From Granulicella sp. S156 (GTDB lineage: Bacteria > Acidobacteriota > Terriglobia > Terriglobales > Acidobacteriaceae): a DNA stretch of 64,000 nucleotides. Every line of letters starts with the position of its first letter. Position 1 is the stretch's first letter. Location of the stretch: assembly GCF_009766105.1 (NCBI RefSeq), contig NZ_LMUH01000005.1, positions 124,001-188,000 on the forward strand. Direction: 5' to 3'. The notes under the pieces were generated by a model that made no database searches, was not told the DNA's origin, and worked only from the letters and a program-made list of their open reading frames with translations. The position numbers were made by a program, and so were the translations under genes. Shown here piece after piece: positions 1-9,800 of this stretch.

Positions 1-1
1 T

Positions 2-2161
2 ATCAGCGACAAACACAAGATCTTCGGTCGCTACAAGATGGACCGTGGTACGCAACCGACGTATACCAGCTTTGTGAGCCCGCTGTTTAGTACGACCAGC
101 AGCCAGCCTTCGTATGAAGGACAACTCAATGACACGTATGTCTTCACCCCGCACGTCGTCAACCAATTTATCTTTGCTGCAAACTGGTACACGGCCTACT
201 TCGGACCTTCCAATACGGCGGCTACACTGGCGGCTTTCCCCACCTACTTTGCTTCGATGAACGATGGTGGTTCCAACGGAGCAGAAGCGTATCTGGGAAA
301 TCAAAATCTTGGTTTGTCGAATGAGTATATTGACGGCCGCAATGTGTCGCAGTATCAGTTTGTCGACGATCTTTCGGTCATCAAGGGCAACCACACGCTT
401 CGCTTCGGATATGACTTCCGGCGCAACGATATCACCGACGACGATGCTCAGCAAAACTTTGCAGGCACGTATGCCCTCTTCATGGGTGACTTCGCAAATG
501 GAAACCTGAACTCGGTGATCAATCCTAAAACCAGCAATTCATTTGGATCCCAGTTCACACAGCAACTCACGAACAACAAATCCTCGTATCTTGCTCTCTA
601 CAATATTGGGGTCTATACGCAGGATGAGTGGCAAGCCACCCAGCGACTGAAGTTGACCTTTGGCGTCCGTTTCGATCGGACAGGTAACCCTCTGTGCAAC
701 AACGACTGCTTTTCCCTCTACAACGGTGCGTTTCCTCGCAGCGGTGTGACTACCTCGACGCCTTACAGCACCCTGGTGAATGCTGACCAATCGCACCCCT
801 TTGCCAGTGTGCCGAAGATCAATCCGCAGGCCCGATTCGGTTTCAACTATGATGTCGCCGGAGATGGCCGCACGGTCATTCGCGGAGGCTTCGGCATGTT
901 CACCGACCTCTACCCCGCTGGGTTCCTGGATGGCTTTATTGCCAATCTGCCAAACGTCTACAACTCTACGATTACGTCAGGCAGTGTTGGTTCGTCGCAG
1001 ATCGCAGGAAGCGCGAATGCCAACTCTCTGGCATCCTTCAATGGTGTTGAAACCGGCTTCAAGAATCAGGCAAGCTCGAGTTCTTTGACGGCTTCCATTC
1101 CTGGCTTCGCGCCTCCTGGTCTGGCGTTGGCCCCATCGGAGTTCAAAAACCCAACCTATCTTGAGTTCAGTCTGCAACTGCAACATCAGTTCACGAAATA
1201 TGATGCAGTGATCCTCGCCTACGCCGGAAACACCGGCTATGACGAAATCCTCTGGAATGGCACCATCAACGCTGCTTCGTCAACCGGGGTTGCCGGCCTG
1301 CCCACAACGCAGCCCGATCCAAACTTCGGCGCGTCGACCTACTATAGCAATGCAGCGCATTCCAACTACAACGGCGGCTCCATTACCTACAAGCATATCG
1401 ATAAGGGCCTGTCTCTCAATGTGAACTACACCTATAGCAAGGCTCTGGACGACTCTTCCAACGGAGGCACTACCAATGAGCCGTATAACTACAACTCCTA
1501 TTACGCCAAATCGAATTGGCAGATTGACCCGAATAGCGTAAGGCACTTGAACTACTCCGTCGCGGACTACGATATCCGTAACAGTCTTTCCCTCGACTTT
1601 GTCTATGACATGCCCTTCCACTTCCAGAACGCGATTGAAAACCAGGTTCTGGGCGGATGGATTGTCGCAGGCAAGAGTTTCTATCGCAGCGGTCAACCCT
1701 TTACGGTCTACGATAGTTCCGGGGCGAGCACCTACACGGGCGGCACGGATAACAGTGGTGTTCTCGTAGATATCCTTAACTTTCACATGAACCGGAACTG
1801 CGGTGCTTCTGCTGCAAGGACGGCGTGCTTTACGACGGCGGATTTTGCGGCATCCGGCACTCAAACGGATTTCGGCAATTCTCCGCGCAATCAGTTCACC
1901 GGTCCGCACTATGCAGACACGGATCTCACCCTGGCCAAGAAGGTATATCGTCGCGAGGCTCTGAATCTTGAGATTGGCGCGAATGGCTTCAACCTGTTCA
2001 ACCACCCGAACTTTGCGCTTCCAGGAGGCGATATCTCGTCGCCGGGTGGTCTTGGAGTCATCAGCTCCATCGCCGCTCCTCCAACCAGCCCTTACGGCTC
2101 CTTCCAGGGAGCTGGTATCGGTGGGCGCGTGATCCAGGTGTTCGGCAAGTTCAGCTTCTAA
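2..2161 (+). CDS. TonB-dependent receptor, Oar-like (5' truncated by window edge)
   Basis: Outer-membrane beta-barrel of the large Oar-like TonB-dependent receptor family, presumably taking up a large substrate with energy from TonB. The reading frame is already open at base 2 (ISDKHKIFGRYK precedes the first Met), so the signal peptide, carboxypeptidase-like domain and plug lie outside the window. About 720 C-terminal residues remain. They contain barrel-strand signatures such as HTLRFGYDFRRN, DEWQATQRLKLTFGVRFD and QPFTVYDSSG, and end in VIQVFGKFSF, a typical C-terminal outer-membrane strand closing with Phe. It is followed by a strong hairpin terminator and then another receptor of the same family. 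The ligand cannot be read from the sequence. Confidence 0.9.
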   Translation: MSDKHKIFGRYKMDRGTQPTYTSFVSPLFSTTSSQPSYEGQLNDTYVFTPHVVNQFIFAANWYTAYFGPSNTAATLAAFPTYFASMNDGGSNGAEAYLGNQNLGLSNEYIDGRNVSQYQFVDDLSVIKGNHTLRFGYDFRRNDITDDDAQQNFAGTYALFMGDFANGNLNSVINPKTSNSFGSQFTQQLTNNKSSYLALYNIGVYTQDEWQATQRLKLTFGVRFDRTGNPLCNNDCFSLYNGAFPRSGVTTSTPYSTLVNADQSHPFASVPKINPQARFGFNYDVAGDGRTVIRGGFGMFTDLYPAGFLDGFIANLPNVYNSTITSGSVGSSQIAGSANANSLASFNGVETGFKNQASSSSLTASIPGFAPPGLALAPSEFKNPTYLEFSLQLQHQFTKYDAVILAYAGNTGYDEILWNGTINAASSTGVAGLPTTQPDPNFGASTYYSNAAHSNYNGGSITYKHIDKGLSLNVNYTYSKALDDSSNGGTTNEPYNYNSYYAKSNWQIDPNSVRHLNYSVADYDIRNSLSLDFVYDMPFHFQNAIENQVLGGWIVAGKSFYRSGQPFTVYDSSGASTYTGGTDNSGVLVDILNFHMNRNCGASAARTACFTTADFAASGTQTDFGNSPRNQFTGPHYADTDLTLAKKVYRREALNLEIGANGFNLFNHPNFALPGGDISSPGGLGVISSIAAPPTSPYGSFQGAGIGGRVIQVFGKFSF

Positions 2162-2182
2162 CCCGAACCCAGGCAAAAATGA

Positions 2183-2220
2183 AAGGCGGAGAGCTTAGGC
2201 TCTCCGCCTTTTGTCTTTTT
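2183..2220 (+). terminator. Rho-independent terminator after first TonB receptor
   Basis: A perfect 12-bp stem (AAGGCGGAGAGC paired with GCTCTCCGCCTT), a TTAG loop and a T-rich tail lie 20 bp after the stop codon. The GGCGGAGAG core recurs in the hairpin at 10516, and a GGGAGAGC version occurs at 6225, so the three receptor genes end in related terminators. Confidence 0.85.
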
Positions 2221-2571
2221 TACTCGCGCAGCCTTTAAGCGGCTGGAGCCCTGGAGGGAAGGTTTCGTCCAACCTGGAGTCCGGCTCAGAGGAAAGGGAG
2301 TGAGTTGATCGACTAGTGGCGAGGAGGATTTCGTATAGGGGCCCGCGACACACTACAAAACGACATATATTTACTTCATTAAAAAGTTCCACTGGCGAAG
2401 ACTCTTCCCCGTAAGAAACTGAACGACAAATTAAAAGGCATTCTCCACAGGTAGGCCATGTTGTGGGAAATAGGGCCGAAAGATGCGTTTTAGGGTAAGG
2501 CGCAGCCCCAAAAATGTGCCGGGTTGAGTAACACAGAATGTTCCAGAACTCCAAAGAGTGCGGCATTGGCA
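2221..2571. other. Intergenic region upstream of second TonB receptor
   Basis: About 350 bp without a convincing gene. The part from about 2350 to 2440 is clearly AT-richer than the flanks (for example acatatatttacttcatta), which fits a promoter region for the downstream receptor. No -10/-35 pair or operator can be assigned with confidence. Confidence 0.3.
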
Positions 2572-5500
2572 ATGAAATTGCTATGTGTTTTCATTATGAG
2601 AAACCTTTACACCTTCGCGATCCGACACAAGTCTTGGCGCCTTCAAGTTGTACTGGTAATTTTGGGTCTGTTCGCCCTGTCAACAATGCCAGTATTCGCC
2701 CAGGTAACGAATGCTACCGGCACGATTCAGGGAACGATTACAGATCCCGTCGGCGCGACGATCCCTAACGTTAAAGTGACTCTCTCTGAACCCTCTACGG
2801 GTTCCACCAAGGTGATTACGACGACCGGAACCGGCTACTATTCGGCGGGCTCTCTGGTTCCGGGAGTCTATAAGGTTACGGCAGAGGCTGCCGGGTTCTC
2901 CACGCTCACGAAGACCTTTGTCGTTCAGGTAGGTGTGGCCTCTAACGGAGATCTCAAGCTCAATATCGGTTCGACCTCGACCATGGTGGAGGTACAGGCC
3001 AACGCCGTTGCGGTCGATGCGCAGCAGACCCAGATTGCCGGCATCCTGACCCAGGAGCAGATCACCAATCTGCCGGTCAATGGACGTAACTTCCTCGATC
3101 TGGCTCAGCTGCAGCCAGGCGTGCAGATTCAAGATGGCACAAACTTCGATCCGACCAAGAACGGTTTTGAATCGATCTCCTTTGGTGGCCGCTTCGGCCG
3201 CTCGGCCCGTCTTGAGCTCGATGGTCTCGATATCTCCGACGAGAACGTCGGAACCACGACGCAGAACATCTCGCAGACTGCCATTCAGGAGTTTCAGGTT
3301 GCACAGTCCAACCTGGACATCACGACCTCCATCACCTCTTCTGGTTCGGTCAACATTGTCAGCCGCAGCGGCACCAACCTCATTCATGGTGAAGGCGATT
3401 ACTTCTTCCGCGACAAGCGGGCGGGAGGTGCAGACTTCCCCGGTGGCGCGAACAATTACCTTCAGCGGAACGACGTCTCCGGTGGTATGGGCGGTCCGAT
3501 CGTGCCCGACAAGGCCTTCTTCTTTATATCGGCGGAGAATTACACGCAACACCTTCAGGCTCCTGTAAGCCTTGCGGGTACTCCACTGGCCGACCTAAGC
3601 GGTTCCTATAGCGCGCCCTATTCCGAGATGCACCTTCTGGGCCGTACGGATTTCAATCTGCCTCATGGCGCCAAGGCCTTTATTCGTGGTGTCTACTTCA
3701 ATAACAAGGATGTGGGCGGCTTCGGCGGCGGAAACAACTACTCCCCGTACCTCAACGAAAACAACGTCCCCAACGTGGGCGGCGGGATCGACTTCCTGAC
3801 GGGAAACTTCAGCCACAGCTTCCGCGTAGGCTACTTCAAGTTCTATAACGAGATCACCGACGCGACCTCGGTTACGCAGAATCCCACCTTCAACCTCACG
3901 CCAGGGATCAATTTGCAGATCGGCGCCTTCTCGAGCGGTTCCAACCTTCTGGCTCCGCAGCAGACGGTGCAGACCAACAAGCAATTCAAATATGACGGCA
4001 GCTGGACGAAGCGCAACCACACCCTGCGTTACGGTGCGGGTTTCAATCGCCTGCTGGGCGGCGGCTTCGCCTCCTTCTTTGGATTGCAGCCGCAGGTGGC
4101 CTTAACGTATTCCTCGTACGCAGGGGGAACGACCTTTCCGAGCTTGGATGGAAATCCTGCAGATTATTCCTCGAATCCTGCAAACTATATTGTCGGTCTC
4201 AACCCGAGCGGCTCAGCTGGTATCACTGTCGGCAATGGCCAGGGTTACGACACAGAGATTCCCCAGTTCGGCTATCCAGGGGGCGGTCAGCAAGATTGGC
4301 GCGTGACGGCCTACATCGGCGACCAATGGAAAGCCACTTCCCGGTTGAATGTTAACTTCGGGCTACGCTACATCCGGGATACAGGCCGCACGGATTCGGA
4401 TCTTCCAGCCATTCCTCAGTTGGATGCCGTAGGTGCGGGCCTGGGTGACAAAGTGCGTGAGCCGAATGCCAACTTCGGACCACAGGCTGGTATCGCTTGG
4501 GATTTGACCGGTAAAGGCACAACGGTGATTCGTCTCGGAGGCGGTCTCTACTACGAGAACAATGTCTGGAATAACATTCTCTTCGATCGTCCAGTGCGCC
4601 TGTCTCAAGGGCTGTTCTTTGGAGACGCGACGGTCTGCCCGGCAACCAGCATTCCTCTTTCTAACGGAACGACCTTGACCACGATTGATGGAACAGCTAC
4701 GGGTACGACCATTGCCAGCCTCTGCAGTCAGCCAGCCGGAAGCGTCTACAAACAAATCGCTGAATTGCAAAGCACGTATCAAGCCGCGGTTAAGTCCATC
4801 GGTGCATCCTCCAACGGCAACTACATTCTCAATGCGATGGCCGTGGGCGCTAACGTGAACGGCGACGATCTCTTTCTGCCTCAGTACAAGACGCCGCAGT
4901 CCTACCAGATGAACGTCGGCATCCAGCATCTGTTTGGCAAAAACACGGTAGTGACGGTCGATTATCTGCGCAATCTCGGCGAGCACTTCCTCATAGGAAT
5001 TGACGAGAACCATGTCGGAGCGGCGCGTAACTACAACGCGACAGCAGCAAAGGCTGCGGTAGCGGCTACGGTGCTACAGTGCGGTGTGGCTTCTGTGGAT
5101 CTTGCTATCAAATCCTGCCCGGGAATCAATCCTATTAGTCTCGCCGGCGCGACCATCGGCAATTTTGCAGCGAATGGCCTCGACTCAGAGAATAGTGGCG
5201 GTGGTGTTCCTAACTCGACCTATGCTTTTGGCGGCAACAATCCGAACTTCGGCCAGATGCAGTTCCTCACTCCAGGCGGTAAGTCGGCCTATAACGCACT
5301 GGAGGTCACTGTGACCCAGCGCGTCAAGCATCCGCTGCGGGGTATTACTGCTCTCGATCTGACCGGCGCATACACCTACAGTCACTTCAGCGGCACAGGT
5401 ACGGTTGCTGATATCGGCCGCACCTCCGGCGGTGATCAGGACTTCGCCGAAGGGGCACTGAGCAATGACAATCCGTCAAAATTCTACGGATCGAATTCTC

Positions 5501-6201
5501 TGGATCGTCATCAGCAGTTCTCCGGCAGCCTGGGGTTGGAGCTGCTCAAAGGTTTCCGCATCGACTCGATTGCGCACCTTTACTCGTCGTTGTCGACGAC
5601 AGCCGGTTTGGCCACTCAGGGTGGAGGCGACATCTTCATCAGCGATCTGGATGGGGATGGCACAGTCGGCGATGTTGTGGCGGGCAGCAATGTAGGTTCC
5701 TATATGCGCCAGTTCAACCAGCACAGTATCAATAAACTGATCAACAGTTACAACGCAACCAACGCGGGCCAGCTGACCCCGGCAGGCAAGGCTGTAGTCA
5801 ACTCCGGCGTTCTGACCCAGGAGCAACTCTCTGAGCTGGGTGGCGTGCAGCAGACACTGCTCAACGCTCCTACAAACCAGGTGGGCAACGATATCCTGCG
5901 CATCTGGGATATCGGCGCCTCCTATAACTACAAACTCGGGGAAGCCCTTACGATCCAACCTAGCGTGCATGCCTTCAACGTGCTGAACTTTGCGAACTTC
6001 GATGCTCCGGGAACTCTCGGTGCGGTGCGCGAGTCCGGAACGCTGGCGAGTAACATCAGTGCCACCACCGGTACGATCAACAACACAACCTACAATGGCA
6101 CGACCAATGGCCAGGATGCCTATCGCGTTGGCCTGGGAACAGGCGTCTATGCAGAGGGTGCTCCGCGTCAGCTCGAGTTCGCGCTCAAGTTCCTGTTCTA
6201 A
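2572..6201 (+). CDS. TonB-dependent receptor with carboxypeptidase regulatory-like domain
   Basis: Large Oar-like outer-membrane receptor of about 1,200 residues. After a basic n-region, the hydrophobic stretch LQVVLVILGLFALSTMPVFA is a signal peptide cut before Q. It is followed by a carboxypeptidase-regulatory/Cna-B-like beta-sandwich (GTIQGTITDPVGATIPNVKV), a plug region (LPVNGRNFLDLAQLQPGV) and a long barrel ending in LEFALKFLF. The frame stays open back to a TTG at 2524. ATG 2572 or ATG 2596 are likelier starts, and neither has a clear Shine-Dalgarno. It is the second of three tandem receptors, each with its own terminator, so they are probably expressed separately. Substrate unknown. 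Confidence 0.92.
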   Translation: MKLLCVFIMRNLYTFAIRHKSWRLQVVLVILGLFALSTMPVFAQVTNATGTIQGTITDPVGATIPNVKVTLSEPSTGSTKVITTTGTGYYSAGSLVPGVYKVTAEAAGFSTLTKTFVVQVGVASNGDLKLNIGSTSTMVEVQANAVAVDAQQTQIAGILTQEQITNLPVNGRNFLDLAQLQPGVQIQDGTNFDPTKNGFESISFGGRFGRSARLELDGLDISDENVGTTTQNISQTAIQEFQVAQSNLDITTSITSSGSVNIVSRSGTNLIHGEGDYFFRDKRAGGADFPGGANNYLQRNDVSGGMGGPIVPDKAFFFISAENYTQHLQAPVSLAGTPLADLSGSYSAPYSEMHLLGRTDFNLPHGAKAFIRGVYFNNKDVGGFGGGNNYSPYLNENNVPNVGGGIDFLTGNFSHSFRVGYFKFYNEITDATSVTQNPTFNLTPGINLQIGAFSSGSNLLAPQQTVQTNKQFKYDGSWTKRNHTLRYGAGFNRLLGGGFASFFGLQPQVALTYSSYAGGTTFPSLDGNPADYSSNPANYIVGLNPSGSAGITVGNGQGYDTEIPQFGYPGGGQQDWRVTAYIGDQWKATSRLNVNFGLRYIRDTGRTDSDLPAIPQLDAVGAGLGDKVREPNANFGPQAGIAWDLTGKGTTVIRLGGGLYYENNVWNNILFDRPVRLSQGLFFGDATVCPATSIPLSNGTTLTTIDGTATGTTIASLCSQPAGSVYKQIAELQSTYQAAVKSIGASSNGNYILNAMAVGANVNGDDLFLPQYKTPQSYQMNVGIQHLFGKNTVVTVDYLRNLGEHFLIGIDENHVGAARNYNATAAKAAVAATVLQCGVASVDLAIKSCPGINPISLAGATIGNFAANGLDSENSGGGVPNSTYAFGGNNPNFGQMQFLTPGGKSAYNALEVTVTQRVKHPLRGITALDLTGAYTYSHFSGTGTVADIGRTSGGDQDFAEGALSNDNPSKFYGSNSLDRHQQFSGSLGLELLKGFRIDSIAHLYSSLSTTAGLATQGGGDIFISDLDGDGTVGDVVAGSNVGSYMRQFNQHSINKLINSYNATNAGQLTPAGKAVVNSGVLTQEQLSELGGVQQTLLNAPTNQVGNDILRIWDIGASYNYKLGEALTIQPSVHAFNVLNFANFDAPGTLGAVRESGTLASNISATTGTINNTTYNGTTNGQDAYRVGLGTGVYAEGAPRQLEFALKFLF

Positions 6202-6224
6202 GCAGGAAGATCTATTCATCCTTT

Positions 6225-6255
6225 GCGGGAGAGCTTCGGCTCTCCCGCTTTTCTT
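6225..6255 (+). terminator. Rho-independent terminator after second TonB receptor
   Basis: A perfect 10-bp stem GCGGGAGAGC/GCTCTCCCGC closed by a stable TTCG tetraloop and followed by TTTTCTT, 23 bp after the stop codon. Confidence 0.88.
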
Positions 6256-6311
6256 GGGGTGTGTCTCTCGTCTGAATTCGTAAGAGGATATCTGACACTT
6301 TTGGGTAGCCT

Positions 6312-6451
6312 CCTAGGGCGTGTCATCCAACTTCGTTCCAGGCTTTAGGCAAGTTTTGCTGAAGCCCCGCCCCTTTTGAGGCAAAAACTTAGCCCTTGAC
6401 CCCAGACCTCATCAACGGATTTAACCAGGGAGTTGGATAACACGCCTTAGG
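6312..6451. mobile_element. MITE-like element with 21-bp terminal inverted repeats
   Basis: A 140-bp non-coding segment bounded by inverted repeats that match at 19 of 21 positions: left arm 6312-6332 (CCTAGGGCGTGTCATCCAAC...), right arm 6431-6451 (AGTTGGATAACACGCC...). No ORF lies inside. Size and ends fit a miniature inverted-repeat element mobilised by a transposase elsewhere in the genome. No obvious target-site duplication is visible. The right arm contains the stop codon of the decayed minus-strand reading frame at 6447-6714, suggesting insertion at that gene's 3' end. Confidence 0.5.
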
Positions 6452-6714
6452 CAGAGGACTTTGTGGCTTTCTTCACGATGCTCTTAGTCGGGCGTTTCTT
6501 CGCCAACTTCGCGGGCACCGATTTTTTTTGCAGGAGCTTTTAGGGTCTTCGCTTCGCAGGAGCTGGCGTGCCCGCTGGACAGTGGCTTGCCCGCAGTTGG
6601 ACGCTGGGTTTGGAAGTCAGCGAGGGTCGCGGTCAGAGGGGTGTGAGTACGATTTCCGTCGCCGGGCTACAGGATTGCATAGATTGCCTCGACAACAGGA
6701 ACGAAATCCCACAT
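6447..6714 (-). pseudogene. Decayed gene with Lys/Ala-rich C-terminus
   Basis: The minus strand reads MWDFVPVVEAIYAIL, then TAG (6667-6669), then PGDGNRTHTPLTATLADFQT and on to KAPAKK. A run of eight A (6522-6529) then shifts the frame by one base; in the shifted frame it continues SVPAKLAKKRPTKSIVKKAT to a TAA inside the right arm of the neighbouring repeat element. The basic end resembles the histone-H1-like tail of RsfS at 10651. One nonsense codon plus one frameshift suggests a dead gene. The family is not recognised, and chance coding cannot be excluded. Confidence 0.3.
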
Positions 6715-6831
6715 TCCATGAAATCTGAATAATTTCTCGACCCTAAATTATCAGGGTTTTGCTGGCGGAACGAGTTGGCCCATGGATTGCAAGGCATGCA
6801 GCAATCATATTCCAGTCTGTTCGGAGGTTTC

Positions 6832-9800
6832 ATGCGCCTTTTTCGCACGCTGATTCTCGGGGTATCTCTTTTTCTAAGCGGCTCTCTGATTCTGCAACCC
6901 ACCAACTCCTGGTCACAAGTTGAAACTGGCCAGATTGCAGGCACGGTCACCGATCCCTCCGGCGCGCTCGTCACCAACGCGAATGTGACGGTCAAGAATC
7001 TGGGCACGAACGCCCAGCATGCCGTCCAAACGGACAAGTCCGGAAGCTATCGCTTCCCCGGTCTCGAGCCGGCCCACTATAAGGTCACCATTGCTTCCGG
7101 AGGCTTCATTCCGTACGAAGCCAGTATCGAAGTGACCGTAGGTGGCCATACGACCGTGGATGCGAAGCTGTCAGTCGGCGGCAGCAACTCCGCCGTTGAG
7201 GTCGTCAGCGAGGGTGCTGCTCAGGTGAACACGCAGACCCAGGAGCTCTCGCAGGTGGTCGACACGTTGCAGTTGGCGAACCTGCCCAGCCTCACCCGCA
7301 ACGCTTATGACTTCGTCGCTCTTTCCGGCAACGTCAGCAACGGCGACAACACCACCCCAAACAGTAACAGCGGACAGAACCTCTCCACGCGCGGCGTAGG
7401 CTACGCCATCAACGGACAGCGCGAATCAGGTACCGAGATTCTGATCGATGGCGTTGAGAATGTGGGTGTGTTCAGCGCCGACGTAGGTGAACAAATCCCG
7501 ATCGACGCCGTGCAGGAGTACAGCGTCGTCACCAACAACTTTGCCGCGCAGTACGGGCGTGCATCAGGCGGCGTGGTTAATCTCACCACCAAGAGCGGTG
7601 CCAACCAGTTCCACGGCAGCGCCTGGGAGTTCAACCGTCTCTCAGCCTATACCGCTAACACCTACAACAACGTGGTGAACGACCTGCCCAAGGGCAACTA
7701 TACTCGCAACCAGTTCGGTTTCGCGGTCGGCGGCCCGGTGATCCATGACAAGCTCTTCTTCTTCGAGAGCACGGAGTGGACACGCGTCCGCAGCCAGGCA
7801 GAAGAGACGGCGCTGATTGTTACGCCGCAATTCCTGGCCTATACCCCGTCCGACGTGCAGGCGTACTTTTCGGCCTTCGGTAGCACTCCCTACACCATCA
7901 CCAACACCCTCACGGCGGCGCAGATCGGCAGTAGCGGTGTAACGCTTACCGGTATTCCGGCCTCCACGCCAATTTTCGGCCAGGTCAACTTCAAGGCCAA
8001 TGCCGATGCCGGCGGTGACTTCCCGCAGAACACGGATCGTCTCGTGGCCCGCGTCGACTACAACCTCTCCCAAAGCACCCAGATGTTCTTCCGCTACGCT
8101 CGCGAGCGTCAGGACCTGTTCAGCGGTACAGGCTTCTACAGCGCCTACTCGCAATATGACGTGGGCAGCTCTGTCTCGAACGACGCCTACCTCTATTCGC
8201 TGAGCCACACCTTCACGCCTACCCTGTTCAGCAACAGCAAGCTCAGCTTCACGCGGCTGGCGAACCCGGATACGTACGACACTACGCAGCAGAGCGTTCC
8301 CATGCTCATGTACGGTGGCTCCTCCCTCAGCACGCCGATTAACTTCCCAGGCCTCTTTAACCTGAACGAGCCCGGTGCCGGCGGTTTGCCTTATGGCGGT
8401 CCGCAGAACACGGTCCAGTTGGAGGAAGATCTGTCGTGGACCAAGGGTAAGCACTCCTTGCAGTTCGGCGGACAGTTCAACTACATCCAACTGAACTTTT
8501 CTTACGGCGCCTATGCTCAGGCAGTCGAGTACCTGGGAACCGGCGATCAGACTGGCCTCGATGCTTTGCAGAGCGGCACCCTGCAGTATTACGAGGCCGC
8601 GGTCGATCCTCAAGGCAAGCTGCCCTGCACGCAGAACCCCGATGGCACCCTGAACCAGACCGCTGCTTGCAGTGTCACGACGCCGGTGGGCGCGCCTAGC
8701 TACGCACGCAGCGATCGTTACAAGGACTGGGCGGTTTACGGTCAGGACAGCTTCAAGATCACACCTCGCATGACGTTGAACTACGGTCTGCGCTATGAAC
8801 ACTACGGCGTGCAGCACAACAACAACCAGAGCCTCGATTCGAACTTCTACGAAGGTGCTGGCTCGACCCTCTTCCAGCAGATCGCTTCAGGGCAGGTCGA
8901 AATCGCTCCCCAGAGCTCGATTGGCCAGCTATGGGCCCCGCGCTGGGGAACGGCATCTCCGCGTCTTGGCTTTGCTTACGATGTCTTCGGAGACGGCAAG
9001 ACCAGCCTCCGTGGTGGCTTCGGCATCAGCTATGAGCGCAACTTTGGCAACGTCACGTTCAACACGATCCAGAACGTGCCGAACTACGCCACGCTGCAGA
9101 TTTATAACAGCGCAAATACGCCGACTCCTGTAACCAACAGCGCTGTTGGCCCGCTGGGCACGGCTGGCGTGCAACCCTTGCCGCCGACCGAGCTGCGCAA
9201 TGTCAACCCGCACATTAACGTGGCACAGACGCAGTTCTGGAGCCTAGCCTTACAGCGTCAGATCGGCCATACCTCGCTGGTGGAGCTCTCCTATAGCGGA
9301 GCACACGGCGTTCACCTGTACGACATCACGGCCGGCAACCCAATCGGCGGCGCACAGGCCTACCTCGGTGCTCCGCTGTCCGGTGGGGCCTATTCAGACT
9401 GTGCGTATACCGGCACCAACGGGGCCTGCCTCACCCGGCCGAACGACCAGTATGCTGCGATCAACGTCCGTGGCAGCGGCGGCTCCAGCGCCTACGATGC
9501 CCTCAACGTTAAGTTCCAGACGCAGAACTTTCACAACACTGGCCTCAGCCTCATTGCCAACTACACCTGGTCGCACTCGCTGGATGACCTGAGTTCGACG
9601 TTCTCTGACAGCTCGCAGGGTGGTTCCGGCTACATCGGCAACCTCGGCTATCTGGATCCGACCCACCCGATGCTCGACTGGGGTCCTTCCGACTATGATG
9701 TCCCGAATCGCATCACTCTGGCGCCCATCTGGGAGACTCCGTGGCTAAAGGGTCGTCGCAGCGTTCTCGGTGAGATCGTTGGCGGCTGGACTGTCTCGGG

